Source: UBA3775 sp051877895
GTDB lineage: Bacteria > Bacillota > Clostridia > Lachnospirales > Lachnospiraceae
NCBI GenBank assembly: GCA_051877895.1
Contig: JBJEJI010000006.1
Location: 20,225-84,224 of the forward strand
Length of the DNA: 64,000 nt
Direction: 5' to 3'
A program made the position numbers and the translations under genes. Below, piece after piece: positions 54,410-63,164 of the stretch (the first letter of the stretch is position 1; every line of letters starts with the position of its first letter). The notes beneath the pieces were generated by a model. The model was given only the letters and a program-made list of their open reading frames with translations, ran no database searches and had not been told where the DNA came from.

Positions 54410-54934
54410 ATGAATTATGGAGAAATAAAATACTGTGATATAGCAAATGGTCCGGGGGTAAGAACATCATTATTTGTAAGCGGATGTACACACCATTGTA
54501 AAAATTGTTTTAATGCTAAAACCTGGGATTTTAATTTTGGAGAGCCTTTTACAGAAGCAGAAGAGAAGAAAATTATTGATTCACTGTCACCTGAGTATAT
54601 ATCCGGTCTTACTATACTCGGTGGTGAGCCTATGGAACCTGAAAATCAGAAAGGAATACTTCCTCTTTTAAGAAAAGTAAGAGAAAATTATCCGGAAAAA
54701 AGTATATGGATATATACCGGTTATTTATTTGATAAAGAAATATTGGATAAAATGCTTGGAAAAGTGCCAGAGACTGAAGAAATACTAAAACTTACAGATG
54801 TTATAGTTGACGGAAGATTTGTTGAGGAATTAAAAAGCTTGTCTTTAGTGTTCCGTGGTTCTTCAAATCAGAGAATTATTGATGTTAAAAAATCTTTTAA
54901 GACCGGAGAGGTTGTTATAGCAGAAGGATATTAA
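54410..54934 (+). CDS. nrdG: Anaerobic ribonucleotide reductase activating protein
   Basis: 174 residues, radical SAM. The cluster motif CTHHCKNC (Cys26, Cys30, Cys33) in the NrdG context (GPGVRTSLFVSGC) and GGEP (about 73-76). It generates the glycyl radical on NrdD, the class III reductase, for DNA precursors without oxygen. NrdD is not in the window. ATG 54410 is chosen because GGAGG lies seven bases before it; an in-frame start at 54389 has none. Confidence 0.95.
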   Translation: MNYGEIKYCDIANGPGVRTSLFVSGCTHHCKNCFNAKTWDFNFGEPFTEAEEKKIIDSLSPEYISGLTILGGEPMEPENQKGILPLLRKVRENYPEKSIWIYTGYLFDKEILDKMLGKVPETEEILKLTDVIVDGRFVEELKSLSLVFRGSSNQRIIDVKKSFKTGEVVIAEGY

Positions 54935-54945
54935 AAGGCTGTGGC

Positions 54946-54974
54946 TTGACATTTTTTGTATAATTGTATACAAT
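54946..54974 (+). promoter_or_regulatory. Promoter and GntR-type operator before gntR
   Basis: TTGACA (54946-54951), 17-bp spacer, TACAAT (54969-54974). A perfect 12-bp palindrome, ATTGTATACAAT (54963-54974), covers the -10 box, so bound regulator would block transcription. It agrees with the GntR-family operator rule yGTm-kACr. Confidence 0.78.
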
Positions 54975-55075
54975 AGTACGAAATATGAGTGCAGTTCAAA
55001 TAGTTTATATTATTTGTTGATATTTACTGTTCTGTTGAGAGATGGTTGGAGAATGAGCTGTAGCGGAGGTATGAA

Positions 55076-55744
55076 ATGAGTACTGCGGATGAAAGTAATT
55101 TAGAAAAATTCCCATTAAGGGATAAGGTTTTTACACAGCTGAGAGATGATATTCTTTCCGGCAAATATCAAGTAAATGAAGAGCTTAAAGAAGTTGCTAT
55201 TGGAAAAACCATGGGGGTTAGCAGAACACCGGTAAGAGAAGCCCTCAGGCAGCTTGAACTTGAAGGACTTGTTAACATCATCCCTAATAAAGGGGCATAT
55301 GTTAGAGGTATTACCCAGGCTGACATTCATGATATTTTTGTCATTAGAACTTATTTGGAAGGTTTGTGTGCAAAATGGTGTTGCAGACATGCATCACAGG
55401 ATGAACTTGATAAATTAGATGAAATCATATGTCTCGCAGAATTTAATGCAACCAGAAATAAATATGAGCAGATGGCAGAACTTGATTCAAAGTTCCATGA
55501 AACATTATATAATGCTTGTGGAAGCAAAATGTTAAGACATATCTTAATTGATTTTCATCAGTATGTTGAAAGCGTACGTAAACAGACTCTTTCCCGTTCT
55601 GAAAGAGCTTGTGCAGCAATCGAGGAACATAAAGCAATTCTTGTAGCAATTAAAAACAGAGACGAAAATCTTGCTGAAAAATTATCAAGTGAGCATATAA
55701 TTACTACCATGGAAAATCTTCGTAAGAGAGGTCTTCTTGATTAA
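55076..55744 (+). CDS. GntR-family transcriptional regulator (FCD domain)
   Basis: 222 residues. Winged helix 15-85 (FTQLRDDILSGKYQVNEELK, MGVSRTPVREALRQLELEG) and an all-helical FadR C-terminal domain (about 95-215), where the metal/ligand His residues appear as DSKFHETLY and in the last part (IIEEH-like: AAIEEHKAIL). FCD proteins respond to small carboxylates. CGGAGG before ATG. The operator at its own promoter, and a near-identical palindrome at the aconitase-icd promoter, suggest its regulon. Confidence 0.93.
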   Translation: MSTADESNLEKFPLRDKVFTQLRDDILSGKYQVNEELKEVAIGKTMGVSRTPVREALRQLELEGLVNIIPNKGAYVRGITQADIHDIFVIRTYLEGLCAKWCCRHASQDELDKLDEIICLAEFNATRNKYEQMAELDSKFHETLYNACGSKMLRHILIDFHQYVESVRKQTLSRSERACAAIEEHKAILVAIKNRDENLAEKLSSEHIITTMENLRKRGLLD

Positions 55745-55796
55745 ATTTAATAGAAAATCAAACGTTCTCTTTTTCTTAAATTTAGTTCTTATGTAT

Positions 55797-56438
55797 TTAT
55801 TCCGGTAAATGGACACGTGGAAGATTCCATTCATATTTTGCTGCAAGTATACGCAATATAAGGACAATGATAACACTTGCAATAATGGCAACCTGAGGAT
55901 GCCCCAGATTATCAAGAAGCAGGTATGATAATGCTCCGGCAATAGAAGCGGTGGCATAAACATGTTTACGGAAAATGTAAGGAACATTTCCGGCAAATAT
56001 GTCTCTGAGTAATCCGCCGCCTACACCGGTAATAACACCGACGAAAAGCAGAAGAAAAGCATTGTCAAAACCAAGGTTCTGTACTGAGCGCATACCAAGT
56101 GCCGTGAAAGCTCCAAGACCAAGGGCATCGGAGATAAGCAACGCAGAATCCCAGATTTTACTGTGAATGTCTTTATTCATTTTTGATACAATTGCTACGA
56201 ATATAAAGGCACAGAGAGCTACTAAAACTGCAATTATAGCATTGCGGGGATTTTGAAAAGCAACCGGTGGTAGTTCACCGATGATTATGTCCCTTATAAT
56301 ACCACCACCTACGGCAGTAACCAGACCGAGCACAAGAACCCCCAGCATATCCATTTCTTTCTTCATGGCTTCAATGGCTCCGGAAATGGAAAAAGCAACT
56401 GTACCCAGTATTTCCATAAATAAAATTATTTCGTTCAT
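55797..56438 (-). CDS. TRIC/UPF0126 family trimeric intracellular cation channel-like protein
   Basis: 213 residues with seven membrane segments in two repeated units: LGLVTAVGGGIIRDIIIGELPP (about 38-59) and FVGVITGVGGGLLRDIFAGNVPY. Bacterial members (YadS/YicG) form trimeric cation channels, and some are proposed as glycine transporters. The ATG directly follows the stop of the upstream amidohydrolase gene, with GAGGAG within it, so they form one operon. Confidence 0.9.
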   Translation of the reverse strand: MNEIILFMEILGTVAFSISGAIEAMKKEMDMLGVLVLGLVTAVGGGIIRDIIIGELPPVAFQNPRNAIIAVLVALCAFIFVAIVSKMNKDIHSKIWDSALLISDALGLGAFTALGMRSVQNLGFDNAFLLLFVGVITGVGGGLLRDIFAGNVPYIFRKHVYATASIAGALSYLLLDNLGHPQVAIIASVIIVLILRILAAKYEWNLPRVHLPE

Positions 56439-57665
56439 TTATTTGTGCTCCTCAAGCCAACGCATGGCGGTGTAAGCATATACAGCACTTCCCTCCGGTA
56501 AAGCTGCTTCGTCAAATTTTACCATAGGGTGGTGTTGCGGGTATTTATATCCCTTATCCGGCTGTCCTGCAGCCAGAGCCAACATAATGGAGGGAACTTC
56601 CTGACTGACATAAGCAAAATCTTCAGAACCTGCTGTTTTGGATGATTTCTGATCACCACTCATGGCATTTAATTCATTAACGGAGAAAGCAAGTTGGGGA
56701 CCAAGTAATTCTTTTACATATTTTTCCGCGCAGACAGATAAGTCTTTGTCGTTAATCAAAGTAGGGCATCCACTGCCAAAAGAAACCTCAGCTTTTGCAC
56801 GAAAAGAAGCTGCAATTCCTTCTGAAATTTCTGTCATTCGTTTCTTTAAAAATGCACGTGTTTCTTCATCAAAAGTTCGGATACTTCCACCCATTATAAC
56901 AGAATCAGGAATGACATTTGCAGCGGTACCTGCATTCATGGTACCTATTGTTAATACGGCTTTATCACCCATTGCAAGTTCTCTTGCATGTAATTCCTGC
57001 AGAGCAATTAAAATGTGTGCTGCAGCATTAAGGGGGTCCACTCCGGTATTTGGCATGGATCCATGACACCCTTTTCCGTTAACTTTTATTTCAAAATAAT
57101 CTGCAGCAGGTGCACTCACCCCTGGAGCTGAAACTATAACAGTACCCGGGGTAAAAGGCATTCCTGCCATTACATGAATCATAAGTGCGGCATCTACATT
57201 AGGATTTTTAAGTAAACCGTCCTCAATCATATCCTGTGAGCCTTGGAAGATTTCTTCTGCAGGCTGAAACATCAGTTTAATAGTTCCTTCAATTTCATCT
57301 TCATGATTTTTGAGTAATTCAGCAGCACCAAGCATCATTGCAGTATGCATGTCATGTCCGCAGGCATGCATGCGTCCGTTTGGACATGCAAAATCAACAT
57401 CTGCTTCTTCATTTACGGGCAGACCATCCATATCTCCACGAATCATAAAGACCTTCCCATCTTTTTTTCCGCCGGCCAAAGCCACCAGACCTGCTTTGCC
57501 ACATTTCTTTGGTTCATAACCCATGGACTCAAGCTGATTTTTTACAAATTCAAAGGTTTCTGTTAAATCAAAACCTGTTTCAGCATGTGCATGAAGATAG
57601 CGTCTGTTTTCAATAATGTTTTCACGAAGTAAAGCAGCTTCTTTTATTAACTGTTCAGCATTCAT
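56439..57665 (-). CDS. M20-family metal-dependent amidohydrolase (M20D)
   Basis: 408 residues. Metal-site motifs: GDMDGLPVNE, NGRMHACGHDMHTAM (about 97-110), QPAEEIFQGS, and SEDFAYVSQEVPS near the C-terminus. Related to hippurate hydrolase, N-acyl-L-amino acid amidohydrolase and IAA-amino acid hydrolases; the substrate is probably an N-acyl amino acid. ATG with AAGGAGC upstream. Operon with the TRIC-like gene. Confidence 0.92.
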   Translation of the reverse strand: MNAEQLIKEAALLRENIIENRRYLHAHAETGFDLTETFEFVKNQLESMGYEPKKCGKAGLVALAGGKKDGKVFMIRGDMDGLPVNEEADVDFACPNGRMHACGHDMHTAMMLGAAELLKNHEDEIEGTIKLMFQPAEEIFQGSQDMIEDGLLKNPNVDAALMIHVMAGMPFTPGTVIVSAPGVSAPAADYFEIKVNGKGCHGSMPNTGVDPLNAAAHILIALQELHARELAMGDKAVLTIGTMNAGTAANVIPDSVIMGGSIRTFDEETRAFLKKRMTEISEGIAASFRAKAEVSFGSGCPTLINDKDLSVCAEKYVKELLGPQLAFSVNELNAMSGDQKSSKTAGSEDFAYVSQEVPSIMLALAAGQPDKGYKYPQHHPMVKFDEAALPEGSAVYAYTAMRWLEEHK

Positions 57666-57755
57666 AATGTTGCTCCTTGTTCATAGAAATTTATTTATAT
57701 TTTGAATAGTTTATTATTTTTATTATGAAACAAAATGTACAGTGTATACTAAATT

Positions 57756-59675
57756 TTATTCTGTCATTGTTTGAAGTTCTTCCCAGGTATCCATTAGCTC
57801 GAGCATACGTTCATTAAGAGTATCTTGTTCATTGGTAAGTTTTGTAAGTTCATATGCATTGGATGCGATAGCAGGATTGTTAAGTTCTTCATTAATCTCT
57901 TTTATTCGATTTTCAATCTTTTCAATCTCATTTTCGCATTTCTTTATATCTGAAGCCAGTTTTCGCTTTGCGGATTCTGTTTCCTTTTGTTTTACCCAGT
58001 CAAGCTTGTTGGCAGTTAATTTTTTTACTTCAATCTCAGTTGTACCTGAACCGAAGGTGGTGGCTTCCACAATGTCTTTTTTGGCAAGATAGTAATCGTA
58101 GTCACCATCATAGGAAATAAATCTGCCTCGGGTTAAGTCAAGAATGGCAGTAGCAGTTTTGTTGATGAAATATCTGTCGTGGGAAACATATAAAACAGTA
58201 CCCTCATAAGAATTAATGGCTTCTTCTAATATTTCTTTACTGTTAATGTCCAAATGGTTTGTCGGCTCATCCAGCATCAGAAAGTTGCTGTTTGAAAGCA
58301 TAAGCTTTGCAAGAGAAACACGTCCTTTTTCTCCACCGCTCAGTTCTTTTATAAGTTTGAAAACATCATCTCCGGTAAAGAGGAAAGCAGCAAGAGTGTT
58401 TCTTATTGCAGTGTTGTCCATGTCAGGGTAGGCATCATGTATTTCATCAAAAATGTTTTTGTCAGGATCAAGTATATTCTGTTCCTGGTCGTAGTAACCT
58501 GTATAAACCTTGGCTCCGAAGGTAAAGCTACCTGAATCGGCAGTGGTAATACCTCTGAGAATTTTCAGCAGGGTGGTTTTACCGGTACCGTTACTTCCTA
58601 TTATTGCAATTTTCTGTCCTCGCTTAATCAGATAGGAAAAATCTTTAAAAAGAAGATTGCTGCCAAAGGACTTCGAAAGATTTTTGATAGTAAGAACATC
58701 ATTTCCACTGGTTATGGCCGGAGTAAGAGTAAAATTAATCTGCTTGTTTTCTCCCGCAGGCTTCTCCAGTAGGTCTATTTTATCCAGCATTTTTTCGCGG
58801 CTTTCAGCTCGTTTTATGGATTTCTCTCTATTGAAGGATTTTAGTTTGGCAATTACTTCCTCCTGGTGTTTGATTTCTTCCTGTTGTTTATAGTATGCAT
58901 TCAGTTCAGCTTTTCTGATCTGAGCTTTCTTCTCGGAATAGTCATCATAATTACCGGTGTAAACTCTGGCACAGGAATGTTCAATCTCGATAACCTTTGT
59001 TACAATTTTGTTGATAAAATAACGGTCATGTGCAATGATAAAAACAGCACCTGAATAGTTCAGAAGGTAGTTTTCCAGCCAGTTGATTGATGGAAGGTCA
59101 AGATGGTTTGTAGGCTCATCCAGTAAAATAATATCAGGCTTTGAAAGCAGAAGCTTTGCAAGGGATACACGGGTTTTCTGGCCTCCGGAAAGGGTGGCAA
59201 CCTGTTTATCAAAATCTGCTTCCGTAAATCCAAGACCTTTTAACACTCCTACAACTTCACTTTTATAGGCATATCCATTGTTAAGCTCATAAAAATGATT
59301 AGTGTCGGTATATTCCTTCATCAGCATTTCAAGCTCATCGGCGGATGCATGCTGCATACGTTCTTCCAGCCGACGCATTTTCTGCTCCAAATCCAAAATA
59401 TCCTTTTTCATTGTAAGGATTTCATCATAAATAGTATTGGAAGATGAAAAATCCTGGTGCTGTGCAAGGTAACCGATTTTCTTGTCTTTGGAAATAATGA
59501 TGTCACCACAATCAGGGCTCATTTCACCTACAATGATTTTGAAAAGAGTGGATTTGCCGGCACCATTAATGCCGATAAGTGCCGCTTTTTCATTATCTTC
59601 AATATGAAAAGAGATGTCCCTGAGTATTTCGTCAGTCCCGAAACTTTTATTTATTTTAGAAACCTGTAAAATCAT
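57756..59675 (-). CDS. ABC-F family ATPase (YdiF/Uup-like)
   Basis: 639 residues with two ABC domains. First: GINGAGKST, LSGGQKTRVSLAKLLL, LLDEPTNHLDLPS; linker with basic helices (FNREKSIKRAESREKMLDK); second: GSNGTGKTTLLK, LSGGEKGRVSLAKLML, LDEPTNHLDINS; C-terminal coiled coil (about 555-639). ABC-F proteins act on ribosomes rather than in the membrane; some give antibiotic resistance, but this type is a housekeeping translation factor. The chosen start (MILQVSKINKSFG) has GGAGG eight bases before it; the longer frame from 59696 includes the Shine-Dalgarno itself. Confidence 0.93.
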   Translation of the reverse strand: MILQVSKINKSFGTDEILRDISFHIEDNEKAALIGINGAGKSTLFKIIVGEMSPDCGDIIISKDKKIGYLAQHQDFSSSNTIYDEILTMKKDILDLEQKMRRLEERMQHASADELEMLMKEYTDTNHFYELNNGYAYKSEVVGVLKGLGFTEADFDKQVATLSGGQKTRVSLAKLLLSKPDIILLDEPTNHLDLPSINWLENYLLNYSGAVFIIAHDRYFINKIVTKVIEIEHSCARVYTGNYDDYSEKKAQIRKAELNAYYKQQEEIKHQEEVIAKLKSFNREKSIKRAESREKMLDKIDLLEKPAGENKQINFTLTPAITSGNDVLTIKNLSKSFGSNLLFKDFSYLIKRGQKIAIIGSNGTGKTTLLKILRGITTADSGSFTFGAKVYTGYYDQEQNILDPDKNIFDEIHDAYPDMDNTAIRNTLAAFLFTGDDVFKLIKELSGGEKGRVSLAKLMLSNSNFLMLDEPTNHLDINSKEILEEAINSYEGTVLYVSHDRYFINKTATAILDLTRGRFISYDGDYDYYLAKKDIVEATTFGSGTTEIEVKKLTANKLDWVKQKETESAKRKLASDIKKCENEIEKIENRIKEINEELNNPAIASNAYELTKLTNEQDTLNERMLELMDTWEELQTMTE

Positions 59676-59723
59676 ACATAATCCTCCAAAGTGCATCTAA
59701 AATTGCACCTCTTTAACAGAAGA

Positions 59724-59752
59724 ATTTTACCATAATAAGTGTGGTTTAGCAA
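59724..59752 (-). promoter_or_regulatory. Promoter of the ABC-F gene
   Basis: Reading minus: TTGCTA (59747-59752), 17-bp spacer, TAAAAT (59724-59729). The leader carries a small GTGCA/TGCAC inverted repeat before the ribosome binding site. Confidence 0.7.
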
Positions 59753-59822
59753 TAATAATGTGGGTGTATTATTTTTAGAATTATTAACATGATTTTGTAC
59801 AGGGTTTATTCGTATTAATTTG

Positions 59823-59851
59823 TTGACAACCAGTTAAAATAAATCTATATT
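59823..59851 (+). promoter_or_regulatory. Promoter of nnr
   Basis: TTGACA (59823-59828), 17-bp spacer, TATATT (59846-59851), giving a leader of about 100 bases. Confidence 0.8.
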
Positions 59852-59873
59852 TAATTTATAAAAGGCCAAAGAT

Positions 59874-59899
59874 AACCCACTGCCTCCAGGCCGTGGGTT
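59874..59899. repeat. Hairpin in nnr leader, related to the 13767-13788 hairpin
   Basis: AACCCAC-t-GCC-TCCA-GGC-c-GTGGGTT, one mismatch in the stem. On the minus strand the right half and flank (GGCAGTGGGTTAT then T-rich) match 13780-13792 on the plus strand. Confidence 0.6.
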
Positions 59900-59955
59900 C
59901 CGGCATTGGATTACGGTAAATAAATTTATAATTTATGCAGAAAGAGTAATAAGAG

Positions 59956-61611
59956 ATGGAATTTATTTTGGATGCTTTCGGTGCATCGTATGTTGATCGT
60001 TTCACAATTGAAAAATGTAACGTTCCGTCCATACTTTTAATGGAACATGCAGCACAGGCAGTAGTAAAAGAAATTGCAGACAGGTATGATAAAACATTTG
60101 TTTTATGCATTGCTGGAAAAGGAAATAATGGTGGAGATGCGGTTGCAGTTTGCAGACTTTTGTTGGAACTGGGATTCGATGCGAAATGTGTGCTTGTAAT
60201 GAACAGTAAAACATTATGTTTACAAACAGGTAAAATTGATTTTAAGCAGGATAATGAAGGAAGAAATATTAAACCGGAAATGTTATCGGGTCTGGTATCA
60301 GATGAACTATATCAACAGTTAGAGATGTTAGCCGGTCTGGGGGAAATGTTTGAAATTGTTTCGGATGTTTCAAAGCTTTACGAAAAATATATAAAAAATG
60401 GTGCTTTACCTGTTGTTATTGTAGACGGAATATTTGGAACCGGTTTTAATAAGGCACCGACAGGTCTGTATGAGGAAGCTATAAGTTTCATTAATGCTTG
60501 CCATGAAAAAGGAAGTAAAGTTTTTGCTGTCGATATCCCAAGCGGAGTAAACGCATCCAACGGAAAAGTGCCGGGAGTATGTATTAAAGCAGATTATACA
60601 GTTACTTTCGGTTACAAGAAAATTGGTCAGCTATTATATCCCGGAAGAGATTATTGTGGAAAGCTTTTATTACATGAAATCGGTTTTAGCAGGAAGGCTA
60701 TTGAAGAAATAGTGGAATCAGAGCATGTAGCCTTTACTTTACCTTCAGAGCATATTTTGAAATATATGCCTGGAAGACGTAATGATTCCAACAAGGGAAG
60801 CTATGGTAAAGTGCTTGTTGTGGCAGGCTCGGATGATATGCCCGGAGCCTGTACTCTTGCCACAAAAACTGCATACAGATGTGGTTGTGGACTGGTTACA
60901 GTGTGTTCTTCAGAAAAAGCACTTAAGGTACTTGCATGTACAGTGCCGGAGGCTGTTTTGACTGAGAAGAGTTATATGCCTGATTTTAGTGCTTTTACTT
61001 CATGCCTTTTGGGACCGGGATTAGGTAAATCCCCGGACAGCCGCAAACTGGCAGATGACGTGATTTCAAAGGCTGGATTTACAGGTGGTCTTGTTATAGA
61101 TGCTGATGCCATTAATCTGTTGGCAGAAAAAATGAATGAAAAGGGTGTTACAAAACCTGAGGAAAGACTTGTTTATATTAATGAGTATGTACCTGAGAAC
61201 ACCATATTCACACCGCATAAAAAAGAACTTTCAAGGCTTTTTAATATTTCAATGGAAGATCTAAATGAGCTTTATGAAGTTGCAAAATGGCTTGCTTTCC
61301 GTACAGACAGAATATTTGTTTTGAAAGATGCCGCTACCATTGTGGCTGGGAAGAAAAAAATATATGTTAATCAAACCGGAAACAATGGCATGAGTACAGC
61401 AGGTTCGGGAGATGTGCTTGGTGGAATTATTGTTTCACTTCTTGCACAGAAAACAGATTTATATACTGCAGCATGTTTAGGTGTATGCATTCACGGTCTG
61501 GCAGGAGATTATTCCAGAAACAGGTTTAGTGAATACGGAGTTATGGCAGGAGATATTTCAGATGAGGCGGCAAAAATTTTGAAAAATCTTGAAAATGCTG
61601 TTATGATATAG
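59956..61611 (+). CDS. nnr: Bifunctional NAD(P)HX epimerase / ADP-dependent dehydratase
   Basis: 551 residues in two parts. Epimerase (NnrE, 1-about 235): AGKGNNGGDAVAV (about 53-65), VVDGIFGTG, DIPSGVNASNG. Dehydratase (NnrD, about 260-551): GSYGKVLVVAGSDDMPG, GPGLGKS, VIDADAINLL, TPHKKELSRL and NGMSTAGSGDVLGGI (about 473-487). Together they repair damaged NADH/NADPH hydrates. Shine-Dalgarno weak (AAAGAG). mazF follows after a 158-base leader. Confidence 0.95.
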   Translation: MEFILDAFGASYVDRFTIEKCNVPSILLMEHAAQAVVKEIADRYDKTFVLCIAGKGNNGGDAVAVCRLLLELGFDAKCVLVMNSKTLCLQTGKIDFKQDNEGRNIKPEMLSGLVSDELYQQLEMLAGLGEMFEIVSDVSKLYEKYIKNGALPVVIVDGIFGTGFNKAPTGLYEEAISFINACHEKGSKVFAVDIPSGVNASNGKVPGVCIKADYTVTFGYKKIGQLLYPGRDYCGKLLLHEIGFSRKAIEEIVESEHVAFTLPSEHILKYMPGRRNDSNKGSYGKVLVVAGSDDMPGACTLATKTAYRCGCGLVTVCSSEKALKVLACTVPEAVLTEKSYMPDFSAFTSCLLGPGLGKSPDSRKLADDVISKAGFTGGLVIDADAINLLAEKMNEKGVTKPEERLVYINEYVPENTIFTPHKKELSRLFNISMEDLNELYEVAKWLAFRTDRIFVLKDAATIVAGKKKIYVNQTGNNGMSTAGSGDVLGGIIVSLLAQKTDLYTAACLGVCIHGLAGDYSRNRFSEYGVMAGDISDEAAKILKNLENAVMI

Positions 61612-61701
61612 TAGCAGAAAAATTGATTATTCTGTAAAAGAATATGTTCAAATTTTTTGAGTAATTTTGTATATACCGAAAAAAACTGTAAACAATATGG
61701 A

Positions 61702-61763
61702 TATAAACAAGGGTTTATACAAGTACATAGTAATAAACCCTTAGAATAATGGAAAGGGTTTAT
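61702..61763 (+). promoter_or_regulatory. Alternative-hairpin leader before mazF
   Basis: AAGGGTTTAT at 61709-61718 and 61754-61763, with its exact complement ATAAACCCTT at 61733-61742. The middle copy can pair with either; pairing with the right copy buries the AAAGGG likely used as ribosome binding site. TATAAAC-AAGG-GTTTATA (61702-61719) is a third possible stem. The right copy is seven bases upstream of ATG 61770. Confidence 0.6.
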
Positions 61764-61769
61764 ATCTGT

Positions 61770-62117
61770 ATGAATACAATTAGACGCGGAGATATTTATT
61801 ATGCCGATTTAAGACCGGTGATTGGCTCGGAACAGGGAGGAATAAGACCGGTACTTATTATACAGAATGATACGGGTAATATGCACAGTCCAACTGTTAT
61901 ATGTGCAGCTATTACATCACAATTAAAAAAGGCACAGTTGCCTACTCATGTAGCAATTCATGCTTTTGATAGTGGAATTATTAAGGATAGTGTGATATTA
62001 TTAGAACAGGTGAGAACAATTGATAAATCAAGACTGAAAGAAAAAGTGTGCCATCTTGACAGTGAAACACTGCGACATATAGATCACGCTTTGCAAATCA
62101 GTCTGGCAATAGGTTAA
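61770..62117 (+). CDS. mazF: MazF/NdoA family mRNA interferase (endoribonuclease toxin)
   Basis: 115 residues, PemK/MazF fold. The start NTIRRGDIYYADLRPVIGSE and RPVLIIQND, then QLKKAQLPTH, QVRTIDKSRL match NdoA (EndoA) closely. It cuts mRNA at short sequence motifs. In Bacillus ndoA is preceded by the antitoxin ndoAI (mazE); here 158 bases of non-coding leader follow nnr and no antitoxin ORF was found on either strand. Family starts argue for ATG 61770 rather than the in-frame 61749. 22 bases to the CorC gene. Confidence 0.92.
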   Translation: MNTIRRGDIYYADLRPVIGSEQGGIRPVLIIQNDTGNMHSPTVICAAITSQLKKAQLPTHVAIHAFDSGIIKDSVILLEQVRTIDKSRLKEKVCHLDSETLRHIDHALQISLAIG

Positions 62118-62139
62118 AGATTGCAGAAAGGATTTTTAC

Positions 62140-62973
62140 ATGGAAGATTATCCCAAACAGGGGTTTACAAACAAATTAAGAAAATCAATTAAAAGAAAAC
62201 ATATGAATGATGAAGAGGTTCTTGCAGTAGTTGATGAGTTGAAGAACCAGGGTGTAATCGAAGAAGATGAAGCTGAAATGATTTCCAACGTAATGGAGTT
62301 TTCGGACAGTTATGCGGATGATATAATGACCCACAGAACAAAGGTAGTTGCTATTTCTTCGGAAGAAACAGTTGAAAGTGCACTTCATTTTATGCTACAG
62401 GAAAATTTTTCCCGCTATCCTGTTTATGAGGAAACCATTGATAACATTACAGGTATTGTATACCTGAAAGATGTTATGATTGAGTATATTGGTGGAAATA
62501 AAGAAAAGAATATATCCGATGTGGCAAGAGAAGCACTTTATGTGCCTGAATCCATGCCGGTAGATACTTTGTTTGAAGAACTTCGAAATAAAAGAACCCA
62601 TCTTGCTGTTGTCATTGATGAGTATGGTCAGACTGCCGGAATTGTCAGCATGGAAGATATTATTGAAGAAATTGTTGGAGATATTCTGGACGAGTATGAT
62701 GCAGAGGAAGAAACAGTAAGTATAGAGGAAGAGGGCAAATTCAGTTTTACTCCGGATACCAAGCTGGATGAACTCACTGATTTATTGGATATTTCAATTA
62801 AAAATGAAGATTTAGAAAATTTTGAAACATTAAATGGTCTGATGATTTATCTTCTTGGTCATATTCCCGAGAAAAATGAAAAGGCTAATATTGAATATTG
62901 CGGTTACAATTTTAAAATTCATTCGGAAGAGGGAAGGGTTATTGATGAGATAGTAGCCAGCAAAATAATTTGA
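62140..62973 (+). CDS. CorC/HlyC-like CBS-domain protein
   Basis: 277 residues. Two CBS repeats (about 60-185: DIMTHRTKVVAISSEETVES, LRNKRTHLAVVIDEYGQTAGIVSMED) and a C-terminal CorC/HlyC transporter-associated domain (about 200-277). No DUF21 membrane part, so this is the soluble CorC form, thought to support Mg/Co efflux with a membrane partner not seen here. ATG with AAAGGA. Confidence 0.88.
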   Translation: MEDYPKQGFTNKLRKSIKRKHMNDEEVLAVVDELKNQGVIEEDEAEMISNVMEFSDSYADDIMTHRTKVVAISSEETVESALHFMLQENFSRYPVYEETIDNITGIVYLKDVMIEYIGGNKEKNISDVAREALYVPESMPVDTLFEELRNKRTHLAVVIDEYGQTAGIVSMEDIIEEIVGDILDEYDAEEETVSIEEEGKFSFTPDTKLDELTDLLDISIKNEDLENFETLNGLMIYLLGHIPEKNEKANIEYCGYNFKIHSEEGRVIDEIVASKII

Positions 62974-62984
62974 ATTCAGGCAAT

Positions 62985-63015
62985 AAAAAAGGAAGCAGGG
63001 GGCGCTTCCTTTTTT
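62985..63015 (+). terminator. Intrinsic terminator after the nnr-mazF-corC unit
   Basis: AAAAAAGGAAGC (62985-62996) pairs perfectly with GCTTCCTTTTTT (63004-63015). Confidence 0.93.
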
Positions 63016-63164
63016 GGATTACCAATAGTACAAAATACTATATGTATAAATAGGGTGGGAGTAGAAAGTTTTGTTTACTTTCAAGTAGTATGATAAAGGC
63101 TAAATGTGTTTAAAGTGTGTTTATTGTATAAAAGAAAACTAACAAAAAAGTGAAGGAAATAAGA

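Noticed and set aside
59856..60110. 84-codon minus-strand frame over the nnr start
   Set aside because: It overlaps the nnr coding region and the hairpin, and has no ribosome binding site; a shadow.
61612..61769. Antitoxin (MazE) gene before mazF
   Set aside because: No frame on either strand of adequate length; the segment is AT-rich with repeats and stops.
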